Assembly (NCBI GenBank): GCA_014729315.1
Contig: WJKD01000346.1
Coordinates: forward strand, 1 to 6,364
DNA: 6,364 nucleotides
Source: Promethearchaeota archaeon
GTDB taxonomy: Archaea; Asgardarchaeota; Lokiarchaeia; Sigynarchaeales; SOKP01
Direction: 5' to 3'
Part shown: positions 1 to 5,678 of the stretch, one piece after another
How positions within the stretch are numbered: position 1 is the stretch's first letter
Layout: the number at the start of each line of letters is the position of its first letter
Program-made: the position numbers and the translations under genes
Notes under the pieces: model-generated
What the model was told of the DNA's origin: nothing
The model's input: the letters and a program-made list of their open reading frames with translations, nothing else
Databases searched by the model: none

Positions 1-251
1 GAATGATATTGCTCGGAACCGGTCAATTCTGTAGAAATCAGATCATAAAAGTTGGTAAATATACCTATGGATTTCAGTTTCATTTTGAGCTAACTGAGGA
101 ACTTTTCGATATCTATTTAGAAAAGGCACCTGAATTAGTAAAAACGAAAAAAGATGAGTTATTCAAAAATTTTCAAAAAATTAAGCAAGAATATATTGAG
201 AGAGGAAAGAAAATAATAGAGAACTATCTCAAATTACTAAAGTTGATATAA
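1..251 (+). CDS. Class-I glutamine amidotransferase domain protein, C-terminal fragment (5' end outside window)
   Basis: The gene is cut by the left edge, and the reading frame is open from the first bases to the TAA at 249-251. The translated part holds the C-terminal end of a class-I glutamine amidotransferase (GATase) fold. The motif YGFQFHFE matches the family's 'G-x-Q-F-H-x-E' signature, whose His and Glu complete the Cys-His-Glu triad that releases ammonia from glutamine. The preceding C-R-N-Q-x-x-x-V-G strand and the following helix (LTEELFDIYLEKAP) also resemble the GMP-synthase-like GATase group, in which the domain often stands alone. The nucleophilic Cys would lie upstream of the window. 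The rest is a Lys/Glu-rich helical tail. The ATG at base 3 is probably internal, since a GATase domain needs more than 100 residues before this point. The exact substrate or partner cannot be told. Confidence 0.8.
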   Translation, partial: MILLGTGQFCRNQIIKVGKYTYGFQFHFELTEELFDIYLEKAPELVKTKKDELFKNFQKIKQEYIERGKKIIENYLKLLKLI

Positions 252-277
252 TTTTATTTCGAAATTTATTTTGTATA

Positions 278-598
278 TCAAATAATTCGACGTAAAACCA
301 TTTGAAGTTTTCCTCCAGATCGTTTAGAACCGATGACTATTTGTTTTGGTTTACCTTTTAAAATCGTATATTTTACATAAATATCGACTGGAAACCTATG
401 ATTTTTCGCTTTTACCGTATTACTATTAATCGCTAAATCAGCTCTCTCTTTTAATTTAATATAATATACCGCTGTACTACTATTACATTTTGGACAGCCA
501 GGAATAAATTCGGAGCTTATATATATAACGGGGTCGTCAAACTCTGGAAGGTGAGACTTAAAATATTCTCTTAACTCTCCCGTAGCAATTATTTCCAT
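278..598 (-). CDS. Small hypothetical protein with a single CPKC motif
   Basis: I do not recognise this 106-residue protein. The ATG at 598-596 is chosen over an in-frame TTG two codons upstream, because the ATG is the stronger codon and a T/A-rich TATA-like box lies about 29 nt before it, which suits a leaderless message. The sequence begins with a short helix-like segment (GELREYFKSHL). It then has alternating hydrophobic and polar residues suggestive of beta strands, and one C-P-K-C pair at about residues 35-38. The C-terminal half is basic and strand-rich and ends in RRII. One CxxC could be half a metal site completed by a dimer or partner, or a redox pair; neither is shown. No signal peptide or membrane segment is visible. 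It converges on the amidotransferase gene with a gap of only 26 bases. It may be a lineage-specific protein. Confidence 0.7.
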   Translation of the reverse strand: MEIIATGELREYFKSHLPEFDDPVIYISSEFIPGCPKCNSSTAVYYIKLKERADLAINSNTVKAKNHRFPVDIYVKYTILKGKPKQIVIGSKRSGGKLQMVLRRII

Positions 599-618
599 AC
601 ACAAATCTAATAATTCTA

Positions 619-632
619 ATTAATTTTTAAAG
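619..632 (-). promoter_or_regulatory. TATA-like box for the CPKC hypothetical gene
   Basis: On the minus strand this reads as CTTTAAAAATTA, centred about 29 nt upstream of the ATG at 598. The spacing fits archaeal TATA-to-start distances for a leaderless or nearly leaderless transcript. No Shine-Dalgarno sequence precedes the ATG. The surrounding DNA is very AT-rich, so the call is tentative. Confidence 0.3.
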
Positions 633-650
633 ATTTTAAAAATAAAAAAT

Positions 651-660
651 CATATAAAAA
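651..660 (+). promoter_or_regulatory. TATA-like box for the 46-residue zinc-ribbon gene
   Basis: The stretch CATATAAAAA lies about 40 nt before the ATG at 696 and would place transcription start near 680, giving a short leader. It is divergent from the box assigned to the gene ending at 278, so the 599-695 gap may hold two back-to-back promoters. The base composition makes chance matches likely. Confidence 0.3.
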
Positions 661-695
661 TGAAAAGAAAAGAAAACTAATGAAATGTGAAAAAG

Positions 696-836
696 ATGGA
701 GAATCTAAAAAATATTAAATGCCCCGAATGCGAATCAATTCTTAGCTTTGTACATACCGATAAAGACGATATTTTTAAAGGATTATGCCCTGATTGTGGA
801 TATGAGGAATGGAGAGCTTTAATCAAGGAAAAATAA
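696..836 (+). CDS. Tiny zinc-ribbon protein (46 residues)
   Basis: This small frame starts at ATG 696-698 and ends at TAA 834-836. It encodes 46 residues with two paired cysteine knuckles: C9-P-E-C12 and C31-P-D-C34-G-Y. A CPxC...CPxCG layout with an 18-residue gap is the classic four-Cys zinc-ribbon, and the second knuckle ending in CGY is typical. The short C-terminal helix (EEWRALIKEK) follows the fold. The four correctly spaced cysteines make chance very unlikely. An in-frame GTG at 687 could add three residues, and there is no clear ribosome site for either start. Such mini-ribbons bind one Zn2+ and often serve in nucleic-acid or protein contacts, but the role here is unknown. It is flanked by a CxxC protein on the opposite strand and by a gene-poor stretch. 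Confidence 0.82.
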   Translation: MENLKNIKCPECESILSFVHTDKDDIFKGLCPDCGYEEWRALIKEK

Positions 837-1127
837 GATTCAAAATTACATTTTAAAACTAATCTATTATCACCTTATCTTTCTTGTAATTTAAAGCAAT
901 AAAATATTTTTTAAACAATTATAATTATTGCTAGGTCTGTCAAATCGCTTTTGATGAAAAGAAACCAATTATATTGTAAGAATCAGATAAGCTCGACATA
1001 GTAGATATATCAAAACATAAAGAGAGTGAAAGATTTCTTTTAAATTCTAAAACTAAAATTACCTTCAATACATCTTAATTTCTATCAAACTTAACTTAAT
1101 CATTAAAATAAAGAGGAATTAGTCTTA
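837..1127. other. Gene-poor stretch of about 290 bases with a possible coding relic
   Basis: No credible full gene is visible on either strand. Frames are short and interrupted. One plus-strand frame (935-1078) reads as protein-like hydrophilic sequence on both sides of a TAA at 977-979, without a usable start codon, and could be the remains of a decayed gene. A pair of 8-base inverted arms (843-850 and 885-892) lies just after the zinc-ribbon stop, but the 34-base loop makes it weak. No tRNA, rRNA or repeat array is seen. Confidence 0.5.
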
Positions 1128-1706
1128 TTAAATTAACTTAATAGTTAATTCATGCATAAGGTAGAGAGTTGGAGAAAGCCAAAGAATTAAGAAAGCAAAG
1201 AATATCGCTAAGAAATAAGAGATTATAACATCGGTAATATAATGAACTCCCAGATAAATCCTCGAAAATCCTACAAAGCCCCCCAAAATTAAGCTAAGAA
1301 CGATCCAAAAGATATTACCGTAAATAAGAGCAAAACTAAAGAAAGAGATTGTTCCTAAAAATGTGTGCCCGCTAGGAAATGAAAAGTCTCTTAACATCGT
1401 GTCCAATGCTTTAACATCCTTACACGAAGCGTAGGGTCTTTTTCTTCTAATTAATGATTTCAATGGAAGAACTATGACAAAATAGGATATAAATATCACA
1501 AAAATCGTATAGCTTACATGAAACATTTTCATTACAATAAAAATCCCGCAAAGAATTATCCATATATAAGGAGAACCAAAGAATGTCCAAAATTTCCAGA
1601 AGTAATTTGTAAATTGTGTTCTTCTATTTTGAATTTTTGTTAAAATTTCGCACTCGAATTCGTTCAGTTCGTCGTCTATATCGACCTTTCTATCGTCAAT
1701 TGTCAT
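1128..1706 (-). CDS. PAP2-superfamily membrane phosphatase
   Basis: This is a 192-residue integral membrane acid phosphatase of the PAP2/PgpB type, which removes phosphate from lipid phosphates or polyprenyl (di)phosphates at the membrane. All three family motifs are intact: K83-x6-R90-P91, P111-S112-G113-H114, and S148-R149-x5-H155-x3-D159. His155 is the expected nucleophile, His114 the acid/base, and Lys83, Arg90 and Arg149 bind phosphate. About five to six membrane segments surround them (roughly residues 38-60, 65-82, 115-130, 131-147 and 158-178). The first 29 residues are a soluble, strongly acidic tail (many Asp/Glu), which is not part of the core fold. The start is ATG 1706-1704, with no ribosome site but a TATA-like box about 30 nt upstream. 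It lies downstream of the symporter gene on the same strand but is probably transcribed separately. The substrate (phosphatidate, phosphatidylglycerol phosphate or polyprenyl diphosphate) cannot be set from sequence. Confidence 0.92.
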   Translation of the reverse strand: MTIDDRKVDIDDELNEFECEILTKIQNRRTQFTNYFWKFWTFFGSPYIWIILCGIFIVMKMFHVSYTIFVIFISYFVIVLPLKSLIRRKRPYASCKDVKALDTMLRDFSFPSGHTFLGTISFFSFALIYGNIFWIVLSLILGGFVGFSRIYLGVHYITDVIISYFLAIFFAFLILWLSPTLYLMHELTIKLI

Positions 1707-1732
1707 AAGGCAGCTAAAATTCAGATGCTTTT

Positions 1733-1742
1733 TTTAAAAATA
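1733..1742 (-). promoter_or_regulatory. TATA-like box for the PAP2 gene
   Basis: On the minus strand this reads TATTTTTAAA, centred about 31 nt before the ATG at 1706. With no Shine-Dalgarno sequence before the start, a leaderless or very short leader transcript is likely. It suggests the PAP2 gene has its own promoter apart from the upstream symporter. Confidence 0.3.
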
Positions 1743-1784
1743 TTAATTTAAGATAATTTTAGAATTTTTAGAATAGTTAATTAG

Positions 1785-1791
1785 AAAAAAA
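1785..1791 (-). terminator. Oligo-T tract after the symporter gene
   Basis: On the minus strand a run of seven T lies about 33 nt past the stop codon of the symporter gene, with no stable hairpin ahead of it. Archaeal RNA polymerase commonly terminates at such T-runs. It would separate the symporter transcript from the PAP2 gene. Confidence 0.35.
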
Positions 1792-1823
1792 TGAATTTGG
1801 TTTTTCTCACCCAGAATAACTTA

Positions 1824-3218
1824 TTAGAGTTTTGCTAATTTTTCTAAATGGATTTTATCTATGTTTTCCTTAATCTCTTCGGCTTTTACTTTATCTATTG
1901 GAAAGAACGACATAGCTAATATACCAACTCCCATCGCAAGCGCTGGGAACACAAACATTAGCACACGAAGTCCAAAAATAACTTCTGGAGTTACTCGTTC
2001 GGGAGCAAATACAGCCCATCCTACATTAGTGAAAACGAGACCTATACTTAAGAATATTGCGATAGTAGTTAATCTGATGATAAGCGCGTTTATTCCGTAA
2101 TATCCCGCTTCTCTTCTAACCCCACTTGATAATTCGTCGTAGTCAATTGCCGTCGCCATTGTCATATCTCTACCAAATAATACTCCCGCAAAAGCAAAAC
2201 CAGTTAATATAAAAACTATTAGGCCTCCGAGAAAGTTGGTTACAAACATAAATGGAGCGAGCGTAAGTATTAAAGTCGCAAATGCTAGCCTTAAAGCGTT
2301 TTTCACTCCCAATTTCACGTAGATTTTTTCCCAAATAAACATTGCGGCAGCCGCAACGATAAAAGTAATCGCCAGTAGTAAGGATATTAGGAATGAATCT
2401 TTCACATTCAGAACAAAACTGCCGTAGAGGGGAGCGATGGTAGGGATTATTCCAAATACATACCAAATACCAAAGTTAGCAATCACATAATAAACGAAAG
2501 CTTTGTTGCTTAATGACATTTTAAGCGCCTTAAAAAAGGGTGGTGCTTTTTTTGGATCTTGCGAATATTCTTTCCTCTCTTTAATTCCAAATTTAATAAA
2601 GATCCCGGCAAATATTAAGGTCAAAACGGCCATAACTAATGCAGCGACAGCGTAATTATTATAATATTGAGGATCGTCGTATTGAGGGATAAAAAAGCTT
2701 GGTAGAAGAGTAGCAAAAATTAGTCCAATTATGTTAAATACTTGTACGAATCTATTTGCTTTTGCGCGATCGTCTATATTTTGGAACATTTCTGGAAAGA
2801 GTGATGTTTGATTTAACGAATACATGGTATAGAAAAAATCGAACAGAAAAAGCATGATCATAAAATAAATGAATATAACGAAATCAGACGCTTGGAGTGG
2901 AGGAGTCCACAAAAGAACCAATACAATGCACAAGGGGATTATTCCTCCTATGATATAAGGTTTTCTACGACCCCATTTCGAAGAAGTTTTATCTGAAATC
3001 ACGCCAAGCATTGGATCGTTTATTGCATTCCAGAAAGACCAAATTATAAATCCTAAGGTAATTAAAGCGACATTTAATCCAATTACTGCAAAGTAGAATG
3101 TGAAAATTAAAAAAGAAAACATTTGATAGGCATTCACATCTGCGATAGACGCAAAACTATATGAAACTGCTTTTTTAGTTGAATAGGACGATTCTGAAGG
3201 TTTGTTTTTTTCTGTCAT
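1824..3218 (-). CDS. GPH/MelB-family sugar:cation symporter (MFS)
   Basis: This 464-residue protein is a twelve-helix major-facilitator transporter of the glycoside-pentoside-hexuronide (GPH) group, which imports sugars or sugar acids with H+ or Na+. Residues 1-20 are a polar cytosolic start. Helices then begin near residue 28 (MFSFLIFTFYF). The group signature follows helix 2: W63-N-A-I-N-D68-P69, then D76 and the loop G83-R-R-K-P87. A large cytosolic loop at about 215-235 (Lys/Glu-rich) divides the two six-helix halves, and the end F-P-I-D-K-V is the usual GPH C-terminal pattern. The length is normal for the family. At position 64 Asn replaces the Asp that binds Na+ in MelB. The start is ATG 3218-3216; a weak AAGTGAT lies shortly upstream and a TATA-like box about 45-50 nt upstream. 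No sugar-degrading genes are nearby, so the substrate is unknown. Confidence 0.9.
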   Translation of the reverse strand: MTEKNKPSESSYSTKKAVSYSFASIADVNAYQMFSFLIFTFYFAVIGLNVALITLGFIIWSFWNAINDPMLGVISDKTSSKWGRRKPYIIGGIIPLCIVLVLLWTPPLQASDFVIFIYFMIMLFLFDFFYTMYSLNQTSLFPEMFQNIDDRAKANRFVQVFNIIGLIFATLLPSFFIPQYDDPQYYNNYAVAALVMAVLTLIFAGIFIKFGIKERKEYSQDPKKAPPFFKALKMSLSNKAFVYYVIANFGIWYVFGIIPTIAPLYGSFVLNVKDSFLISLLLAITFIVAAAAMFIWEKIYVKLGVKNALRLAFATLILTLAPFMFVTNFLGGLIVFILTGFAFAGVLFGRDMTMATAIDYDELSSGVRREAGYYGINALIIRLTTIAIFLSIGLVFTNVGWAVFAPERVTPEVIFGLRVLMFVFPALAMGVGILAMSFFPIDKVKAEEIKENIDKIHLEKLAKL

Positions 3219-3260
3219 AATTAATCACTTAGTAAAGAAAACTAATTTCATTACTACTTC

Positions 3261-3270
3261 TATTTAAACA
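3261..3270 (-). promoter_or_regulatory. TATA-like box for the symporter gene
   Basis: The minus strand reads TGTTTAAATA, about 48 nt upstream of the ATG at 3218, predicting a leader of about 20 nt. That leader would contain AAGTGAT, a weak ribosome-site match. Confidence 0.35.
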
Positions 3271-3386
3271 TTTTTATAATTTTATGTTATAGATAATTCA
3301 GATTACATTCTTCGAATAGTAAGGTTTTATCTATTGAAAAAACTAATTAGAATTAATTAATTTGCGTTATTAGGTAATTTGTTTCA

Positions 3387-3398
3387 TTTAAATATAAA
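3387..3398 (+). promoter_or_regulatory. TATA-like box for the small membrane-protein operon
   Basis: The stretch around TTTAAATATAAA is centred about 25 nt before the ATG at 3417. There is no Shine-Dalgarno sequence in front of that ATG, so the first gene of the operon is probably read from a leaderless message, while the second has its own ribosome site. Confidence 0.4.
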
Positions 3399-3416
3399 CA
3401 TATAAACTGTTAGAAG

Positions 3417-3581
3417 ATGAGAGACAACAATCTTATTATTTATCTTGTCCTTGCGATTTACATAGGTGTCCTAATTTTTTCTTTTTTCACCAATTTAGCG
3501 TTTGCTATAATTATCTCGCTTATCCCATTATTATTGTTTCTTTTTATTTATTTTTACAATTTAAAGGTGGAGGAAATATGA
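3417..3581 (+). CDS. Small two-helix membrane protein (54 residues)
   Basis: A 54-codon frame runs from ATG 3417-3419 to TGA 3579-3581. After a short polar start (MRDNN) the protein is nearly all hydrophobic, with two likely membrane helices at about residues 6-24 and 27-47 joined by a short turn (F-T-N), then a polar end (NLKVEEI). It contains no enzyme motif and I do not recognise a family. Its stop overlaps the start of the next membrane-protein gene by four bases (ATGA), a hallmark of translational coupling. It may therefore be a small partner or assembly subunit of the 269-residue protein downstream. The TATA-like box about 25 nt upstream and the lack of a ribosome site suggest it is the leaderless first gene of the operon. 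Confidence 0.78.
   Translation: MRDNNLIIYLVLAIYIGVLIFSFFTNLAFAIIISLIPLLLFLFIYFYNLKVEEI
3566..3573 (+). promoter_or_regulatory. Ribosome binding site of the 269-residue membrane protein
   Basis: The sequence GGTGGAGG lies inside the end of the 54-residue gene, four bases before the ATG at 3578. It matches the archaeal anti-Shine-Dalgarno pairing and supports the ATG in the ATGA overlap as the true start. Confidence 0.65.
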
Positions 3582-4387
3582 ATCTGACATTCGCGATTTT
3601 TATTTTTGCGGTGCTTATCGCTTTTATTTTATTAATTGTTCATTCGTATCTTCATCGAGGGATAAAAGAAACTCTATTATTTTTCGGGTTTGGATTTGTG
3701 TTTGGCTTAATAAGAGAAATAATCTATCGAACCTTTTTTAACAATTACTCGGTTTCAGAAGTTCCTTTACAAATTTTAGGAGCACCTCTTGCAATTATCT
3801 TCGGTTGGTTATTCACCTATTATCTTGGATATAGTCTGTGCGAAAGCTTCATGAAGGATGCATCCGAACCAGAATATTTAAGACTGATGATACTGAGTGC
3901 TCTTTTTTCTTCCTTTATATGCTTTTCGATTGAAACGGCCGCAATGTATTTAGGGTGGTGGGAAGTTTTTTTTGAATCCTCTGAATTCGCAGCATCCGAT
4001 TTATTAGCAGGCTGGTTCTATTCAGCACTTTTATATTTCAGCATATTTTTCATTTTACTCGGTAAAATCAAGAAAAAAAAGAATTTAATTTTACCTTTTT
4101 TAATCATTTTTCTAATTACTATTATTGAATTCACCGAAGTTCTCTATTTTACCTTTCAATTATTATTAATTAATATTATCTACTTCACTATACTGACCAT
4201 TATATGTATCATTTTTCCATTTCTTTCTATTTTCTTAATACCACTGGGGATCCTGTTCTTTATCGGTCCAACAAGAGATTTATTAAATAATAATGGAAGG
4301 ATAATAATTTTTTTCATCGTGGAATTTGCTTATCTGTACATACTTTTAAAGAAACCAAAAATTGTTGAAATTGAGGCCATTGAGTAG
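3578..4387 (+). CDS. Polytopic membrane protein, weakly CruF/DUF422-like
   Basis: This 269-residue protein is dominated by about seven to eight membrane helices (roughly residues 4-23, 33-49, 67-86, 102-124, 144-163, 168-190, 193-230 and 242-257). The start is ATG 3578-3580, with a strong ribosome site and a four-base overlap with the upstream small membrane gene. Polar residues sit in or beside helices: R46-E47 and Y50 in helix 2, E119-T-A-A with G126-W-W-E129, and E184 with E187. The pattern of a Pro-containing loop (LGAP-L) followed by G-W-L-F, then an E-x-A...G-W-W segment and an A-G-W-F segment, faintly recalls the carotenoid hydratase family CruF/DUF422 (bisanhydrobacterioruberin hydratase). 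The exact CruF motifs are not conserved, so this is only a suggestion. It could equally be an unrelated lineage-specific membrane protein. No other carotenoid gene is in the window. Confidence 0.85.
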   Translation: MNLTFAIFIFAVLIAFILLIVHSYLHRGIKETLLFFGFGFVFGLIREIIYRTFFNNYSVSEVPLQILGAPLAIIFGWLFTYYLGYSLCESFMKDASEPEYLRLMILSALFSSFICFSIETAAMYLGWWEVFFESSEFAASDLLAGWFYSALLYFSIFFILLGKIKKKKNLILPFLIIFLITIIEFTEVLYFTFQLLLINIIYFTILTIICIIFPFLSIFLIPLGILFFIGPTRDLLNNNGRIIIFFIVEFAYLYILLKKPKIVEIEAIE

Positions 4388-4420
4388 GGTCAATCTATCA
4401 AGTTAGTTTTAGAAAAACTG

Positions 4421-4435
4421 TTTACAACTTGTAAA
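4421..4435 (+). promoter_or_regulatory. Candidate operator palindrome ahead of the AcnX operon
   Basis: TTTACAACTTGTAAA has perfect 7-base arms around a central C. It ends about 11 bases before the TATA-like box of the AcnX operon, so a bound protein could affect recruitment of the basal factors. The motif is short and AT-rich, and no regulator is encoded in the window. Confidence 0.35.
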
Positions 4436-4445
4436 ACATGGGAAT

Positions 4446-4456
4446 CTTTTATATAC
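4446..4456 (+). promoter_or_regulatory. TATA-like box of the AcnX operon
   Basis: CTTTTATATAC is a good archaeal TATA-box match. Transcription would begin near 4477, giving a leader of about 14 nt that contains the ribosome site at 4479-4485 and leads straight to the proposed start at 4491. Confidence 0.5.
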
Positions 4457-4478
4457 AAATCAACTAATAAATATATTT

Positions 4479-4485
4479 AGGTGAT
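4479..4485 (+). promoter_or_regulatory. Ribosome binding site fixing the AcnX large-subunit start
   Basis: AGGTGAT pairs with the archaeal 16S 3' end (anti-SD of the form ATCACCTCC). It ends five bases before the ATA at 4491. No comparable site precedes the TTG at 4554 or the ATG at 4557, so it argues for initiation at the upstream ATA. Confidence 0.65.
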
Positions 4486-4490
4486 TTAAA

Positions 4491-5678
4491 ATATATCTTT
4501 CAAAAGAAGAAGAAGATATTCTAAATGGTAATAATGGAGAACTACTTGCTCAATTGATGAGATTGCTGGTAGAACTAGGAGATTCTTTCGGGGCAGAAAA
4601 ACTAATTGATATCATATCTGCTCACACCGTTCTTAATTTCGGTTTAAATTTTGTTAACGCTGCTGCTGATGTTTTACATCGCATGGCACGTTCTGGGCTT
4701 AAAGTAAAAGTTAGAACAACGGCAGACCCAATTATTGATATGGAATATAAAGAAGACTTAAGTATAGTTTACCCTATGTTTACGCTTCACGATCAGATGA
4801 TGGATGACTTGGCCAAATTAGGGGTAGCAGGTTTTACTTGTACACCTTATTTCTTAGATAATAAACCAAGATTTGGTGATCACTGTGCGTGGTCCGAATC
4901 ATCTGCTGTAATATATTTGAACTCAGTTATCGGAGGAAGGTCCAATCGAGAAGGAGGACTTGTCGATCTTGCGTGCGCAATCCTTGGAAAGACCGCTTAT
5001 CACGGATTTCACATTACGGAAAATCGAAAAGGTGATATTCTTTTTAAAATAGGAGAGGATGTAGATATTACCCGCAGATTTAATCTCACTTCGATTGGTT
5101 TAAGAATCGGTGAAATCGCGGGAAGCAGAATTCCTGTCGTTGAAGGATTAAATAATATCTCACTCGATAACTTAAAAAACTTAGGTGCAGCATCAGCTTC
5201 GACAGGAGCAGTAGCTCTAATTCACGTATTGGGCATTACCCCTGAAGCAAAATCTTTAGAAGATGCTTTTCAAAACGATGATCCAGAAGAAATCGTCGAT
5301 ATAGAGAAGAAAGATTTAGAGGAAGTAAGAGAAAAGTATAGCACTGAATGGAAGAAACCACCCGCGAATATTGCAATAGGTTGCCCTCAATTAAGTAAAG
5401 CGGAAGTGATCGAAGTTTTAGAACATCTCGAGAATAAAAAAATATTAGATGGTGTAAATTTTTGGATATGTACTAACCCCGAAACCAAAAATGAAATTAA
5501 GCAGTCTGGGTATTCTAACATCTTAAAAAATTCTGGTGCTAAAATTACTTCGTTATGTCCTCTCCTCACGGCGTTACCCCGTCCTGTGACGACTAACTCT
5601 GCGAAAACTTGCTTTTATAGCAACGCAACATATAGAGATTTGGATACTTGCATTAAAATAGCTACGGAGGGATTATAA
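4491..5678 (+). CDS. Aconitase-X large (catalytic) subunit, probable phosphomevalonate dehydratase large subunit
   Basis: This is the large subunit of an AcnX (DUF521) dehydratase. In archaea the family's known role is to dehydrate (R)-mevalonate 5-phosphate to trans-anhydromevalonate 5-phosphate in the alternative mevalonate route, using an Fe-S cluster with the small subunit. I place the start at ATA 4491. The frame then opens with IYLSKEEEDILNG, matching the usual M-Y-L-(T/S)-K-E-E-E beginning, and gives 395 residues, the family's usual size. Starting at TTG 4554 or ATG 4557 would delete about 21 conserved residues and has no ribosome site. Numbered from the ATA, family blocks are C117-T-P-Y, the W-S-E-S-S segment near 134-138, N152-R-E-G-G, I-G-C298-P and C356-P; Cys117, Cys298 and Cys356 are the likely cluster ligands. 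A terminal N-S-A-K block lies near 369-372. The block before CTPY is divergent (no clear F-A-E-K-Q motif), so the substrate could differ. The small subunit gene follows with no gap. Confidence 0.9.
   Translation: MYLSKEEEDILNGNNGELLAQLMRLLVELGDSFGAEKLIDIISAHTVLNFGLNFVNAAADVLHRMARSGLKVKVRTTADPIIDMEYKEDLSIVYPMFTLHDQMMDDLAKLGVAGFTCTPYFLDNKPRFGDHCAWSESSAVIYLNSVIGGRSNREGGLVDLACAILGKTAYHGFHITENRKGDILFKIGEDVDITRRFNLTSIGLRIGEIAGSRIPVVEGLNNISLDNLKNLGAASASTGAVALIHVLGITPEAKSLEDAFQNDDPEEIVDIEKKDLEEVREKYSTEWKKPPANIAIGCPQLSKAEVIEVLEHLENKKILDGVNFWICTNPETKNEIKQSGYSNILKNSGAKITSLCPLLTALPRPVTTNSAKTCFYSNATYRDLDTCIKIATEGL
5665..5671 (+). promoter_or_regulatory. Ribosome binding site of the AcnX small subunit
   Basis: GGAGGGA lies within the last codons of the large subunit gene, seven bases before the ATG at 5679. 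It supports that start and coupled translation of the two subunits. Confidence 0.65.

Larger units (their letters stand above)
3219..3416. promoter_or_regulatory. Divergent intergenic promoter region
   Basis: This region of about 200 bases lies between the symporter (-) and the small membrane-protein operon (+). TATA-like boxes sit near each end: TGTTTAAATA on the minus strand at 3261-3270 (start expected near 3235-3240), and TTTAAATATAAA on the plus strand around 3388-3398, about 25 nt before the ATG at 3417. The middle is very AT-rich, with several TAATTAA-like repeats but no clear operator palindrome. Confidence 0.4.

Noticed and set aside
602..604. TTG start for the CPKC hypothetical gene
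   Set aside because: An ATG lies two codons downstream and fits the TATA-like box spacing; the extra two residues have no support.
843..892. Inverted arms AAATTACA / TGTAATTT after the zinc-ribbon gene
   Set aside because: Arms are only 8 bases with a 34-base loop in AT-rich DNA, so chance is likely.
1757..1773. Tandem copies of TTTTAGAA
   Set aside because: Only two copies in very AT-rich DNA; not convincing as a repeat or site.
1861..2100. Plus-strand open frame opposite the symporter
   Set aside because: It lies wholly within the well-supported symporter gene and its translation has no recognisable features.
2170..2466. Second minus-strand frame inside the symporter gene, with several Cys
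   Set aside because: It is the symporter sequence read out of frame; the cysteines show no zinc-binding spacing that would suggest a separate gene.
4554..4559. TTG/ATG start for the AcnX large subunit
   Set aside because: It would remove about 21 residues that match the family N-terminus, and no ribosome site precedes it, while the ATA at 4491 has one.
5387..5569. Minus-strand frame opposite the AcnX large subunit
   Set aside because: It is contained in a conserved coding region on the other strand and resembles nothing.
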